Assembly (NCBI GenBank): GCA_036267355.1
Contig: DATAWG010000073.1
Location: 62,001 to 126,000 of the forward strand
Source: Pirellulales bacterium
Lineage (GTDB): Bacteria > Planctomycetota > Planctomycetia > Pirellulales > DATAWG01
Length of the DNA: 64,000 nucleotides
Direction: 5' to 3'
The notes beneath the pieces were generated by a model. It was not told where the DNA came from, made no database searches, and saw only the letters and a list, made by a program, of their open reading frames with translations. The position numbers and the translations under genes were made by a program. Below are positions 1 to 7,280 of this stretch, one piece after another; positions within the stretch are counted from its first letter, which is position 1, and each line of letters starts with the position of its first letter.

Positions 1-2
1 TT

Positions 3-590
3 CGGTCCACGCTATTGGCAATCGGATTGGCGTCGGTCGCGCTGATCGGAACCTGGGGCTGCGTGCAGGCGTTTCTTCCCTCGTGGGCCGATCAAATCGC
101 GAATCAAGCGACTCCGCCCGATCCGTTTGCCAAAGGGTCGACGCTCGTGGCGATTTCGATCGGGGCCATCTTGGGAAGTTTTTTGGGACCGCTGCTGGGC
201 GGGAAGTTCGGCCGGCGGATCGTTTATTTCAGTCTGTGCCTCGCGTCGCTCGTGATTTGCCAATTCGTGTTTCGCGGATTGAGCCGCTACGACGACCTGT
301 TTCTGCTGGCTGCGGGCGTGGCGGGATTTTTCACCGCTTCATTCTACGGTTGGCTGCCACTCTACTTGCCGGAGTTGTTTCCCACCCGCGTGCGCGCGAC
401 CGGCCAAGGATTGAGCTACAACTTCGGCCGAATTTTCGCCGCCTGCGCCGTGCTCGAAACCGGCCGCTTGATGAGCCTATTTCACGACAGTTACCCCCGC
501 GCCTGCACCACGATCAGCATGGTCTACGTCGTCGGCATGGTGCTGATCTGGTTCTGCCCGGAGACCAAAGGAAAACCGTTGCCGGAATAG
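3..590 (+). CDS. MFS transporter, C-terminal part (cut by window edge)
   Basis: The frame is open from the first bases, so the N-terminal half lies outside the window. What is visible is about six hydrophobic segments. Two features are typical of the sugar-porter branch of the major facilitator superfamily: the motif PELFPTRVRATGQG before a late membrane segment, and the C-terminal PETKGK. The protein would be an inner-membrane secondary transporter. The substrate cannot be read from the sequence. The next gene downstream, an enolase-superfamily enzyme on the same strand, hints at uptake of a sugar acid or aromatic acid, but this is inference. A long inverted repeat follows the stop codon. 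Confidence 0.85.
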   Translation, partial: RSTLLAIGLASVALIGTWGCVQAFLPSWADQIANQATPPDPFAKGSTLVAISIGAILGSFLGPLLGGKFGRRIVYFSLCLASLVICQFVFRGLSRYDDLFLLAAGVAGFFTASFYGWLPLYLPELFPTRVRATGQGLSYNFGRIFAACAVLETGRLMSLFHDSYPRACTTISMVYVVGMVLIWFCPETKGKPLPE

Positions 591-593
591 GCG

Positions 594-700
594 GTGAGGC
601 TTGAGGCTGTGAGGCTTTGAGGCGGACGCGAAGCGTCTGCTGTGCCTTCGTCCTCAAAGTCTCAAAGCCTCGCAGCCTCACAGCCTCACAGCCTTTCCCC
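594..700. repeat. Long imperfect inverted repeat, possible terminator
   Basis: Direct reading shows GAGGCTGTGAGGCTTTGAGG on the left and CCTCAAAG...GCCTCACAGCC on the right, with a short loop carrying its own small palindrome (GACGCGAAGCGTC). It sits between the MFS stop codon and the next start codon and would fold into a long stem in RNA. It may end transcription of the transporter gene. There is no T-run, so an intrinsic terminator is not proven. The right arm itself contains tandem GCCTCACA units. Confidence 0.6.
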
Positions 701-702
701 CC

Positions 703-2052
703 ATGCGCCCAACCGACATCCGCCTCTGCAACGTTTCGTCGAGCACGCAGTATTTCAAATACCGCGCGCCGATGAAATTCGGCGGCCGCGAGGTGACGGA
801 CGTCGTCGTGCTCGATGTCGCGGTGACGGTCGAGACGCGCGATGGTCGGCGCGGGCGAGGCTGCGGGTCGATGACGATGGGCAATAGCTGGGCCTGGCCG
901 ACGCGCAATATCGCGCCCGAGCAAACGCTGGCCGCGATGGTCGATCTCGGCCGCCGCATGGTGAGCATGGCCGGGGAATATCGTGGCATCGACCATCCGC
1001 TGGCAATCGTCGCTGATCTAGACGACTCGCTCCAGTCGGAAGCCGATGCCGTCGTTCGGGCGGCTGCCCTCAGCGAAGCGATGCCGCGGCTGGCGCAACT
1101 CGTGGCGGCCAGCCCGTTGGATGCGGCCATTCATGATGCATTCGGCAAGGCGCTCGGGCAGAACTCGTACAACTTGCTGGGCCCCGAGTTTGTATCCAGC
1201 GATCTCGCCAACTATCTGACGCCTGAATTTGCCGGCGAATTTCTCGATCGCTACACATTGCGCCGCCCGAAGCCGCGGATGCCACTTTATCACTTGGTTG
1301 GAGCGCTCGACCCGCTGACCGATGCCGACATCGCCGCGCGCATCAATGACGGCCTGCCGGAAACGCTTCCCGAGTGGATTGCCGCCGACGGGCTGACGCA
1401 TCTGAAAATCAAGCTCAACGGCGACGATCTGGCGTGGGATGTGGATCGCATGCTGTCGATCGAGCGCGTCGCGGCCGAGGCGCAACAGATTCGCGGTTGC
1501 CGTGAATGGTGCTACTCGGCCGATTTCAACGAGCAATGCGCCAATGTCGAATATCTGCTCGATTTTTTGGCCCGCATCAAAGAGCGTTCGCCGCAAGCGC
1601 TGGCGCGGATTCAATATGTCGAGCAGCCGACGAAGCGCGATCTGCGGGCAAATTCCGGCAACCGCATGCATCGCGCCGCGGCCATCAAGCCGGTCGTGAT
1701 CGACGAATCGCTGATCGACTTGGAAAGCCTGCTGCGGAGTCGGGAGCTCGGCTATTCGGGCGTTGCGCTCAAGGCCTGCAAAGGACACAGCGGAGCGCTG
1801 CTGATGGGCGCAGCGGCGCAAAAATATGGCATGTTTCTGTGCGTGCAGGATCTGACGTGCCCCGGCGCTTCGTTCCTGCATTCGGCGACGCTTTCGGCCC
1901 GAATCCCGGGCGTGGCCGCGATCGAAGGCAATGCGCGGCAATACTGCCCGGCCGGCAATCGCGGTTGGGCGGAGCGACTCCCCACGATGTTCAACATCAC
2001 CGATGGCATGCTGGGAACCGACGTGCTCGACGGCCCCGGCCTGGGTTTTTGA
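703..2052 (+). CDS. Enolase-superfamily enzyme (mandelate racemase / muconate lactonizing type)
   Basis: The 449-residue protein has the residue layout of the enolase superfamily, which abstracts a proton alpha to a carboxylate using Mg2+. Visible elements are a capping domain (about 1-190) and then a barrel domain. In the barrel, HLKIKLNG (K235-x-K237) matches the catalytic KxK of the MLE subgroup. SADFN (D274), VEQPT (E307) and IDES (D334/E335) match the three metal ligands. LKACKGH (K357/K360) matches the Lys on the sixth strand. Substrate is not predictable; acid-sugar dehydratase or racemase are the usual roles. It lies between an MFS transporter and a secreted isochorismatase-fold protein on the same strand, with 16 bases to the latter, so the two may be co-transcribed. 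Confidence 0.8.
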   Translation: MRPTDIRLCNVSSSTQYFKYRAPMKFGGREVTDVVVLDVAVTVETRDGRRGRGCGSMTMGNSWAWPTRNIAPEQTLAAMVDLGRRMVSMAGEYRGIDHPLAIVADLDDSLQSEADAVVRAAALSEAMPRLAQLVAASPLDAAIHDAFGKALGQNSYNLLGPEFVSSDLANYLTPEFAGEFLDRYTLRRPKPRMPLYHLVGALDPLTDADIAARINDGLPETLPEWIAADGLTHLKIKLNGDDLAWDVDRMLSIERVAAEAQQIRGCREWCYSADFNEQCANVEYLLDFLARIKERSPQALARIQYVEQPTKRDLRANSGNRMHRAAAIKPVVIDESLIDLESLLRSRELGYSGVALKACKGHSGALLMGAAAQKYGMFLCVQDLTCPGASFLHSATLSARIPGVAAIEGNARQYCPAGNRGWAERLPTMFNITDGMLGTDVLDGPGLGF

Positions 2053-2068
2053 TACAGGAGTTCTCGCG

Positions 2069-3646
2069 ATGAAGTTTTTGAGCGGTCTGGCTGCTGGAGC
2101 GATTTTTTGCTTTGGCGCGGTCGGCTTTAGCGCCCAGGAGCGGGGCTTCGAATTGCATCTGCGCAGCCGCGACGCCGGCGGCAGCAAGGTTTCGGAGACC
2201 GTCGAAAGACTCGATCCCGCGAAGACCGGGATCGTGATCGTCGACATGTGGAACTATCACCATTGCATGACGGCCGAGCAGCGCGTCGGAGCGATGGTGC
2301 CACGGATGAATCGAGCCCTTGAAGGGGCTCGGAAGTTCGGCATGAAAGTGATTTGGGCCCCGACCGATGTGGCCGATCTGTACGTCGGCACTCCGCAGCG
2401 CGAGCGGGCAATGGCCGTCGCCGAGCGGGCGTTGCCGAAAATCCGCTCGCTCCCCTGGTGTGGAACGTTGGCGGGCCAGTGTCTCTGTGGGCCGGGCTTC
2501 GCCTGTCCGACCGATTATGGCTGGGATGGAATGCACCCCGATCTGATCATCGCGCCGCAAGATTACATTGTCGGCCGCGATGCAGCCGGCATGTATTCCC
2601 TGTGCGAAAAGCTCGGCCTGACGCAGTTGATCTACATGGGCGTGCACACCAATTTTTGCGTGCTCGGCAAGGGACCGGCGATCAAGAATATGTACGACGC
2701 CGGGTTGCGATGTTTCATTGCCCGCGATCTGACCGACGCGCTGACGGAATATGATCCTGCAAAGGGATTCACTCCCGACACGGGGACGGCCCGAGTGGTG
2801 CGCGATCTGGAGCGCAGCGATATTCCGTCGATCAACATGGGCGAAGAAATGAAGCATGCCGGCGTTTGGGATGCGGCTTGGATCACCGAACCGGTGCGAA
2901 TCACCCCATGGGGCACGGCCGCTCGACCGTATCAATTCCGGGATCGGCCGGTGACGGTGTCGCTTACGGCGCCGTGGCTCGAAGGGGCAGAAATTCATTA
3001 CACGCTTGACGGTTCGGCGCCGACTGCCGCATCGCCGCGCTATGAGCACGCGATCTCGCTCAACGAAACGACGACGCTCCGCTGCGCTGCATTTCGCGGC
3101 GGCGCGTGCGCAAGCATTCCGACGAGCGGATTCTTTTGCAAACTGCCCTCGCAGCCGCCACAACCCGAGCTGGCGATCGCCAAGCTAAAGAGTCTGGAGC
3201 CGAAATCGGGCCCCAATCCGCTGAGCTGGCCGGTGCGGATCGGGCAGGCTCAGGACGGCGCCCGACTCAGCATCCGCGGCAGGGAATATTCAGCGGGGTG
3301 CAGCGGCCGAGCTCCGTCTGGAATCCGCTGGAAGTTGGAGCCGCGCTACGATCGGTTCGTGGCCTTGGCGGGGGTCGACGACGCCGTGTTCCGCATGCGC
3401 GACCACGCCTTTTTTCTCGGCCGCTATTGCAGCGTGGTATTTGAGGTATATATCGACGGCCAGCTTGCGGCGAAAAGCCCTGCGATGCGGCTATCGCAAG
3501 AACCCTGGCCGTTCGACGTTAAAATCCCGCCGGGAAGCACGGAGATTCACATCGTGGCGACGACACCCGGAACTCCGAATCCGTATTCGGTCGGCGACTG
3601 GGTCGATGCCGGATTCGTCCTCAAGCACTCCGCGGATAAAAAGTAG
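2069..3646 (+). CDS. Secreted isochorismatase-family hydrolase with C-terminal chitobiase/hexosaminidase-like domain
   Basis: The start chosen has CAGGAG eight bases upstream and gives a 525-residue protein with a Sec signal peptide (about residues 1-22). The frame is open further upstream but only over the preceding gene. Residues about 50-280 form a cysteine-hydrolase fold: IVIVDMWN carries the catalytic Asp (D59) and GVHTNFCVLGKG the nucleophilic Cys (C197). Residues about 300-360, with IHYTLDGSAPT and a following TTTLRCAAF, match the CHB_HEX_C type Ig-like module found in secreted glycosidases. The remainder (about 370-525) is an unrecognised beta-rich module. Most isochorismatase relatives are cytoplasmic, so export is unusual. 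Substrate unknown; hydrolysis of an amide or ester outside the cytoplasm is inferred. Confidence 0.8.
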   Translation: MKFLSGLAAGAIFCFGAVGFSAQERGFELHLRSRDAGGSKVSETVERLDPAKTGIVIVDMWNYHHCMTAEQRVGAMVPRMNRALEGARKFGMKVIWAPTDVADLYVGTPQRERAMAVAERALPKIRSLPWCGTLAGQCLCGPGFACPTDYGWDGMHPDLIIAPQDYIVGRDAAGMYSLCEKLGLTQLIYMGVHTNFCVLGKGPAIKNMYDAGLRCFIARDLTDALTEYDPAKGFTPDTGTARVVRDLERSDIPSINMGEEMKHAGVWDAAWITEPVRITPWGTAARPYQFRDRPVTVSLTAPWLEGAEIHYTLDGSAPTAASPRYEHAISLNETTTLRCAAFRGGACASIPTSGFFCKLPSQPPQPELAIAKLKSLEPKSGPNPLSWPVRIGQAQDGARLSIRGREYSAGCSGRAPSGIRWKLEPRYDRFVALAGVDDAVFRMRDHAFFLGRYCSVVFEVYIDGQLAAKSPAMRLSQEPWPFDVKIPPGSTEIHIVATTPGTPNPYSVGDWVDAGFVLKHSADKK

Positions 3647-3667
3647 CGGTTCACCGCGCCCAACGAT

Positions 3668-5056
3668 CTAGATCGTCCACGGCCCGCGCATTGGTCGCGT
3701 TAGCATCGCGTTGGCGTCGTCGTCGTTGGTGAAGCGTTCGGCCGCCGGGTCCCACTGGAAGACCTTCTGCTTGCCGAGCCGCACCGCGATATTGCCCAAA
3801 TGGCAAACGCTGGCGCTGCGGTGGCCGATCTCGACGTGGGCCACGGGATCCTTTCGGCTGCGGACGCAATCCAAAAAATTCCGCACATGCGCGTCGACCG
3901 CGAATTGCTGCACATCTTTCGGCTCGACGTAGTCGGCTTTCAGCGCGGCGGGCTCGGTGAACAGTCCGGCGTAGCCGGTTTGCACCACTCCCTCCGTGCC
4001 TTCGAAGCGGGCGCCGACTTGCGATTTGTCGGTCTGGCAAACCACCTCGACGCCGTCGGCATACCGCAGGCGGAACTTGGTCTCGAGCGCCGTGTTGAAC
4101 AGGCTTCCGGCCGGCAAGAATTTCGCTTCGATCAATTCCACTTCGGTCGGTCCGGTGTTGTCGGCGCCCAGAGCCCATTGGGCCATGTCGTTCGAATGAG
4201 CGCCGAAATTCGTCACCTGCCCGCCCGAATAATCGTAATTGAAGCGGAATCGATACAAGCAGCGATCCTGGTGAAAGGGAGCGTCGGGCGCCGGGCCAAG
4301 CCACGTCGCGTAGTCGAAGCCCTCGGGCACGGGCATCGGTTTCCACCCAGGGCCGGGCCCGATTTTGTTGTTGAACCCGACGAACGTGGTGATCCGCTTC
4401 AGCTTGCCGATCCGTCCGCTGCGCACCAGCTCGATGGCATGGATGGTGCGCGGATTCGAGCGTTCGTGGCTGCCGGTTTGCAGAACCCGTTTGTGCTGCC
4501 GGACCGCATCGACCATCGCCCGGCCTTGGGCGATGGTGAGCGACATCGGCTTCTCGCAATACACGTCTTTCCCCGCTTTGCAGGCCGCGATGCTCATCAG
4601 GGCATGCCAATGGTCGGGCACGACGACAGCCACGGCGTCGATGTCGTTGCGGGCCAGCACGTCGCGAAAGTCGGTGAGCATCGCGCAGCCGTCGAATTTG
4701 CCGGAGCGCGTTTGCTTGCCGTAAAAATCTTCGACCAATTTTCGGGCCGGCTCGCGGCCGAGAAACTGCTTTTCGTCGCGATAGCCAAAGCTCGCTCGAT
4801 TCACGTCGCACACAGCCACGATCTGCGCCGAATCTTGATTCAACAGCGTCTTGAGGATTTCGAACCCACGATTGCCGGTGCCGATGACGCCGACGGCAAT
4901 GCGATTGCTTGGAGCGGTCGCGCCGAAAACTCGCGATGGCACGACATAGGGAGCCGCTAGCGCGGCGGTTGCCGCAGCAGCAGCGCCGCCCGCCGCGGAT
5001 TTAAGTATTTGCCGGCGATTGGGCCGCAGGCCGTGGGATTCTTTCTGGTAGCGCAC
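3668..5056 (-). CDS. Gfo/Idh/MocA family oxidoreductase with Tat signal
   Basis: The protein begins with a twin-arginine leader (RRQILKS at residues 14-20, then an alanine-rich hydrophobic stretch), so it is probably exported folded with its NAD(P) cofactor. The Rossmann domain shows VGVIGTGNRG (about 53-62). The family motif CEKPMSLTIAQG carries the conserved Lys, and GAHSNDMAQWAL the His/Asp region. Length (462) is normal for the exported planctomycete branch. A GTG start at 5056 was chosen because GGAG lies eight bases upstream; the frame extends to a TTG at 5113 with no ribosome-binding site. Such proteins oxidise or isomerise sugars and inositols; the exact substrate is not readable. It is convergent with the preceding gene. 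Confidence 0.88.
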   Translation of the reverse strand: MRYQKESHGLRPNRRQILKSAAGGAAAAATAALAAPYVVPSRVFGATAPSNRIAVGVIGTGNRGFEILKTLLNQDSAQIVAVCDVNRASFGYRDEKQFLGREPARKLVEDFYGKQTRSGKFDGCAMLTDFRDVLARNDIDAVAVVVPDHWHALMSIAACKAGKDVYCEKPMSLTIAQGRAMVDAVRQHKRVLQTGSHERSNPRTIHAIELVRSGRIGKLKRITTFVGFNNKIGPGPGWKPMPVPEGFDYATWLGPAPDAPFHQDRCLYRFRFNYDYSGGQVTNFGAHSNDMAQWALGADNTGPTEVELIEAKFLPAGSLFNTALETKFRLRYADGVEVVCQTDKSQVGARFEGTEGVVQTGYAGLFTEPAALKADYVEPKDVQQFAVDAHVRNFLDCVRSRKDPVAHVEIGHRSASVCHLGNIAVRLGKQKVFQWDPAAERFTNDDDANAMLTRPMRGPWTI

Positions 5057-5134
5057 GTCAGCATCTCCGGTCTTCTGTTCCTTCGCGGAAACTGTGGTGG
5101 CGTTGGGAACCAATTTCGGCGTTTACTGCCGCCC

Positions 5135-5194
5135 CCCTCGCTAACACTTCGGGCTAATGTCCAGCGACCACTAGCCCGAAGCCTAAAGCGAGGG
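5135..5194. repeat. Family B inverted repeat (CTCGCTAACGCTTCGGGCTA type)
   Basis: The left arm is CCTCGCTAACACTTCGGGCT and the right arm TAGCCCGAAGCCTAAAGCGA, about 16 bases apart. The same sequence recurs in this window near 21.3, 43.2-43.5 and 49.1 kb. It lies upstream of the exported oxidoreductase (minus strand) and before the LssY_C gene. Confidence 0.85.
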
Positions 5195-5302
5195 AGCGTC
5201 GCAATACCGCGCTGATTTGTCGTGCAGCCTGTAAGGCACCTATTGTAACGCGGGCTCGCCGCGGTGTGGTGCATTCCGCGCCCGCTTGTTAGATTTTCTC
5301 CC

Positions 5303-6730
5303 ATGTTCAAGCTCGAATTATTGCAGCGAATTTTTACGCTCGCCTACGACCCCGACGCGACGTTGTGCACGTTTATGGCTCGCGCGCAGATGCAAAGCGA
5401 CGCCAGTGCCGACGTGACCGCCGCGGTGCTCGACGCCCGCGAAAGCTCACGACGGTTCGGAGTGCCGCTGGCCCGGCGGGGCATTCAGCCGGTGTTCCTG
5501 CGAATCACGAATCGCTCGGAGCGACCCTTGCGGCTCTACTTGCTGGCGATCAACCCGAATTATTTCACGCCGCTGGAAGCCGCCGCGGCCAATCATTTTT
5601 CGATCGTCAAACGGCTCACCGCTTTCGGATTGCTGGGATTCATCGTGCTGCCGGTGCTGGCGCTGTTCATTCCATTCAAGCTTTATGCCGCTTGGCGCGC
5701 GAACCGGCGAATGGATGCACTGTTTCAGGCGTCGGCATTTCGATTGCGGCCGATTCCGCCGGGCTCTGCCGTCGAAGGATTTGTGTTCACGCCGTTCGAT
5801 GCCGGCACGAAAGTGTTGCGGATTTGCCTCCATTCCGCAGGCAATTCATTGGCCCATGCAATCGCCTCGGGCGCGCCGGCAACGGTCGCCGGAGGCTCGA
5901 CTGCTCAAGTGCCGGCGGCCGCTTCTGCGGACTCAACGGCAACGATTGCCGACGACGCCGAGATCGGAGTGCCGACGGACCAGCTCATCAGCGATTTCAC
6001 GTTCGCAATCACCGTGCCCGGGATCAAGGTCGACCACGTGCATCGGGATTTTGGCGAGATCTGTCCGGCCGATTCGATCGAGCCATGCGATGTGTCGACG
6101 TTGGCGGATCGGCTGCAAAAGATGCCACCGACGACGACCAATCATTTGGGCACGCGGCGCGGCGACCCGGTGAATCTGGTCGTGATCGGCGAATTCGAAA
6201 CGATTCTGACCGCCTTCGCGCCGCGTTGGGACGAAAGCGAAACGATCACATTAGCGACATGTTGGAAGACGGCTTGCGCGTTTCTGTTGGGGTCGCAATA
6301 TCGCTATTCGCCCGTCAGCCCGCTCTATTTATTCGGCCGCAGCCAGGATGTCGCCTTGCAGCGGATCCGGCACACGATCAATGATCGGCTCCATTTGCGG
6401 CTGTGGCTTTCGCCGCTGCGCTTCGAGGGCCTGCCGGTGTGGGTCGGGCAGATCAGCCGCGACATCGGCGTGCGGTTCACGCCCCGAACGTGGAACCTGA
6501 CGACGCATCGGATCAATCCGGATGTCGACGAATCGCGCGACTACGTGGTGGAAGATTTGCTAGCGGCGGAGCATGTGCAAGCCGTGGCCTATGTTGAAGG
6601 CGTCGGGCCGTGCGAACCTGCCGCCCCGCGCAAGAATCTCTGCGGCGACGATTACTACACCGACGGCAAACGTGCCGTCGTCTTAATTTCAGAATCGCGA
6701 GCCAAACCGCGCGTCGTCTTGTGGGGATAG
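5303..6730 (+). CDS. LssY_C domain protein
   Basis: The C-terminal half matches the LssY C-terminal domain pattern: WKTACAFL, then SPVSPLYLFGRSQDVALQ, then RLWLSPLRFEGLPVWVGQISRDIG and HRINPDVDESRDYVVEDL. One hydrophobic segment near residues 105-125 (LTAFGLLGFIVLPVLALFIPF) suggests a membrane anchor. LssY_C is often fused to a PAP2 or DedA domain; here it stands alone behind a beta-rich N-terminal region (about 1-230). The domain has no firmly established reaction. ATG at 5303 is taken as the start although no clear ribosome-binding site precedes it; a further in-frame codon lies 39 bases upstream. Confidence 0.75.
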   Translation: MFKLELLQRIFTLAYDPDATLCTFMARAQMQSDASADVTAAVLDARESSRRFGVPLARRGIQPVFLRITNRSERPLRLYLLAINPNYFTPLEAAAANHFSIVKRLTAFGLLGFIVLPVLALFIPFKLYAAWRANRRMDALFQASAFRLRPIPPGSAVEGFVFTPFDAGTKVLRICLHSAGNSLAHAIASGAPATVAGGSTAQVPAAASADSTATIADDAEIGVPTDQLISDFTFAITVPGIKVDHVHRDFGEICPADSIEPCDVSTLADRLQKMPPTTTNHLGTRRGDPVNLVVIGEFETILTAFAPRWDESETITLATCWKTACAFLLGSQYRYSPVSPLYLFGRSQDVALQRIRHTINDRLHLRLWLSPLRFEGLPVWVGQISRDIGVRFTPRTWNLTTHRINPDVDESRDYVVEDLLAAEHVQAVAYVEGVGPCEPAAPRKNLCGDDYYTDGKRAVVLISESRAKPRVVLWG

Positions 6731-6756
6731 AATCGCTGCATTGAGGGCCAGTTTTT

Positions 6757-6915
6757 GTGTGGCACTGGCCAGCGCAGTCCTGCCAGTGCGCCCTGCCAGT
6801 TGACGTAAGGCTCGGACATGTGCGACGCGAGAATGCTTGGCAAACGGCGGCATTGGGCGGAGAGTTGCCGCGTCTTGCGACGCTCACACTGGCCGACTTC
6901 GCTGGCCAGTGGCAC
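6757..6915. repeat. Family D inverted repeat (GTGGCACTGGCCAGCG type)
   Basis: TGTGGCACTGGCCAGCGCAG with CTGCCAGTG at the left, and CACTGGCCGACTTCGCTGG with CCAGTGGCAC at the right, form a long imperfect palindrome. Three related copies occur near 22.66-22.86 kb. Confidence 0.8.
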
Positions 6916-6995
6916 CCGGCTCAAGTTGGCATACGGTTCAAGTTGGCACCCGGCTCAAGTTGGCATACGGTTCAAGTTAGCATACGGTTCAAGTT
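6911..6995. repeat. Five tandem 17-base repeats
   Basis: Units read GGCACCCGGCTCAAGTT, GGCATACGGTTCAAGTT, GGCACCCGGCTCAAGTT, GGCATACGGTTCAAGTT and AGCATACGGTTCAAGTT. Two variants alternate, which suggests duplication of a 34-base dimer. The array starts inside the right arm of the family D palindrome. Confidence 0.9.
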
Positions 6996-7140
6996 GGAGT
7001 TGCGTGCTAGAACTGCGGCAAGTGGACTGCTTGCAACTAGTTTCACGGGGCTCGACGCCATAGGATGGTAGCGGCACAGCCAGGGGTTCAGTTTTTCGCG
7101 TTCTTCGACCCGGCACTTGCAGCGGTTGCAATGCAACGTC

Positions 7141-7238
7141 GGCTCGGCCGAAAAATAACTTCTCCACAGACCCTCTCCCCTCGCGGGAGAGGGCAGGGTG
7201 AGGGGTTCGGAGAGCGGAAGTTATTTTTCGGCCGAGCC
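7141..7238. mobile_element. MITE-like element, copy 1 (about 98 bp)
   Basis: The element begins GGCTCGGCCGAAAAATAACT and ends with the exact reverse complement; the perfect terminal inverted repeats are 22 bases (7141-7162 and 7217-7238). The interior holds a small hairpin (CCCTCTCCCCTCGCGGGAGAGGG) broken only by its loop, and a GGGTGAGGGG stretch. A second copy lies at 58981-59079 in the opposite orientation. No target duplication is obvious. No transposase is encoded, so movement would need one supplied elsewhere. Confidence 0.75.
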
Positions 7239-7280
7239 TTATTCGTATCCCGGCGCGTCCCTATGGAGTGGAGATAGCCC

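Larger units (their letters stand above)
6731..7280. other. Repeat-filled intergenic region
   Basis: This 550-base gap holds no convincing gene. From left to right it contains a family D palindrome, five 17-base tandem units, and a MITE-like element with 22-base terminal inverted repeats, each listed separately. A ribosome-binding site (GGAG) for the following gene lies at its right end. Confidence 0.8.

Noticed and set aside
1018-2247. Long open frame on the minus strand across the enolase-superfamily gene
   Set aside because: It is antisense to a gene with clear active-site motifs; GC-rich DNA often gives long antisense frames. Its sequence has no family features.
3800-4960. Long plus-strand open frame inside the oxidoreductase gene
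   Set aside because: Antisense to a clear Gfo/Idh/MocA protein with a Tat signal.
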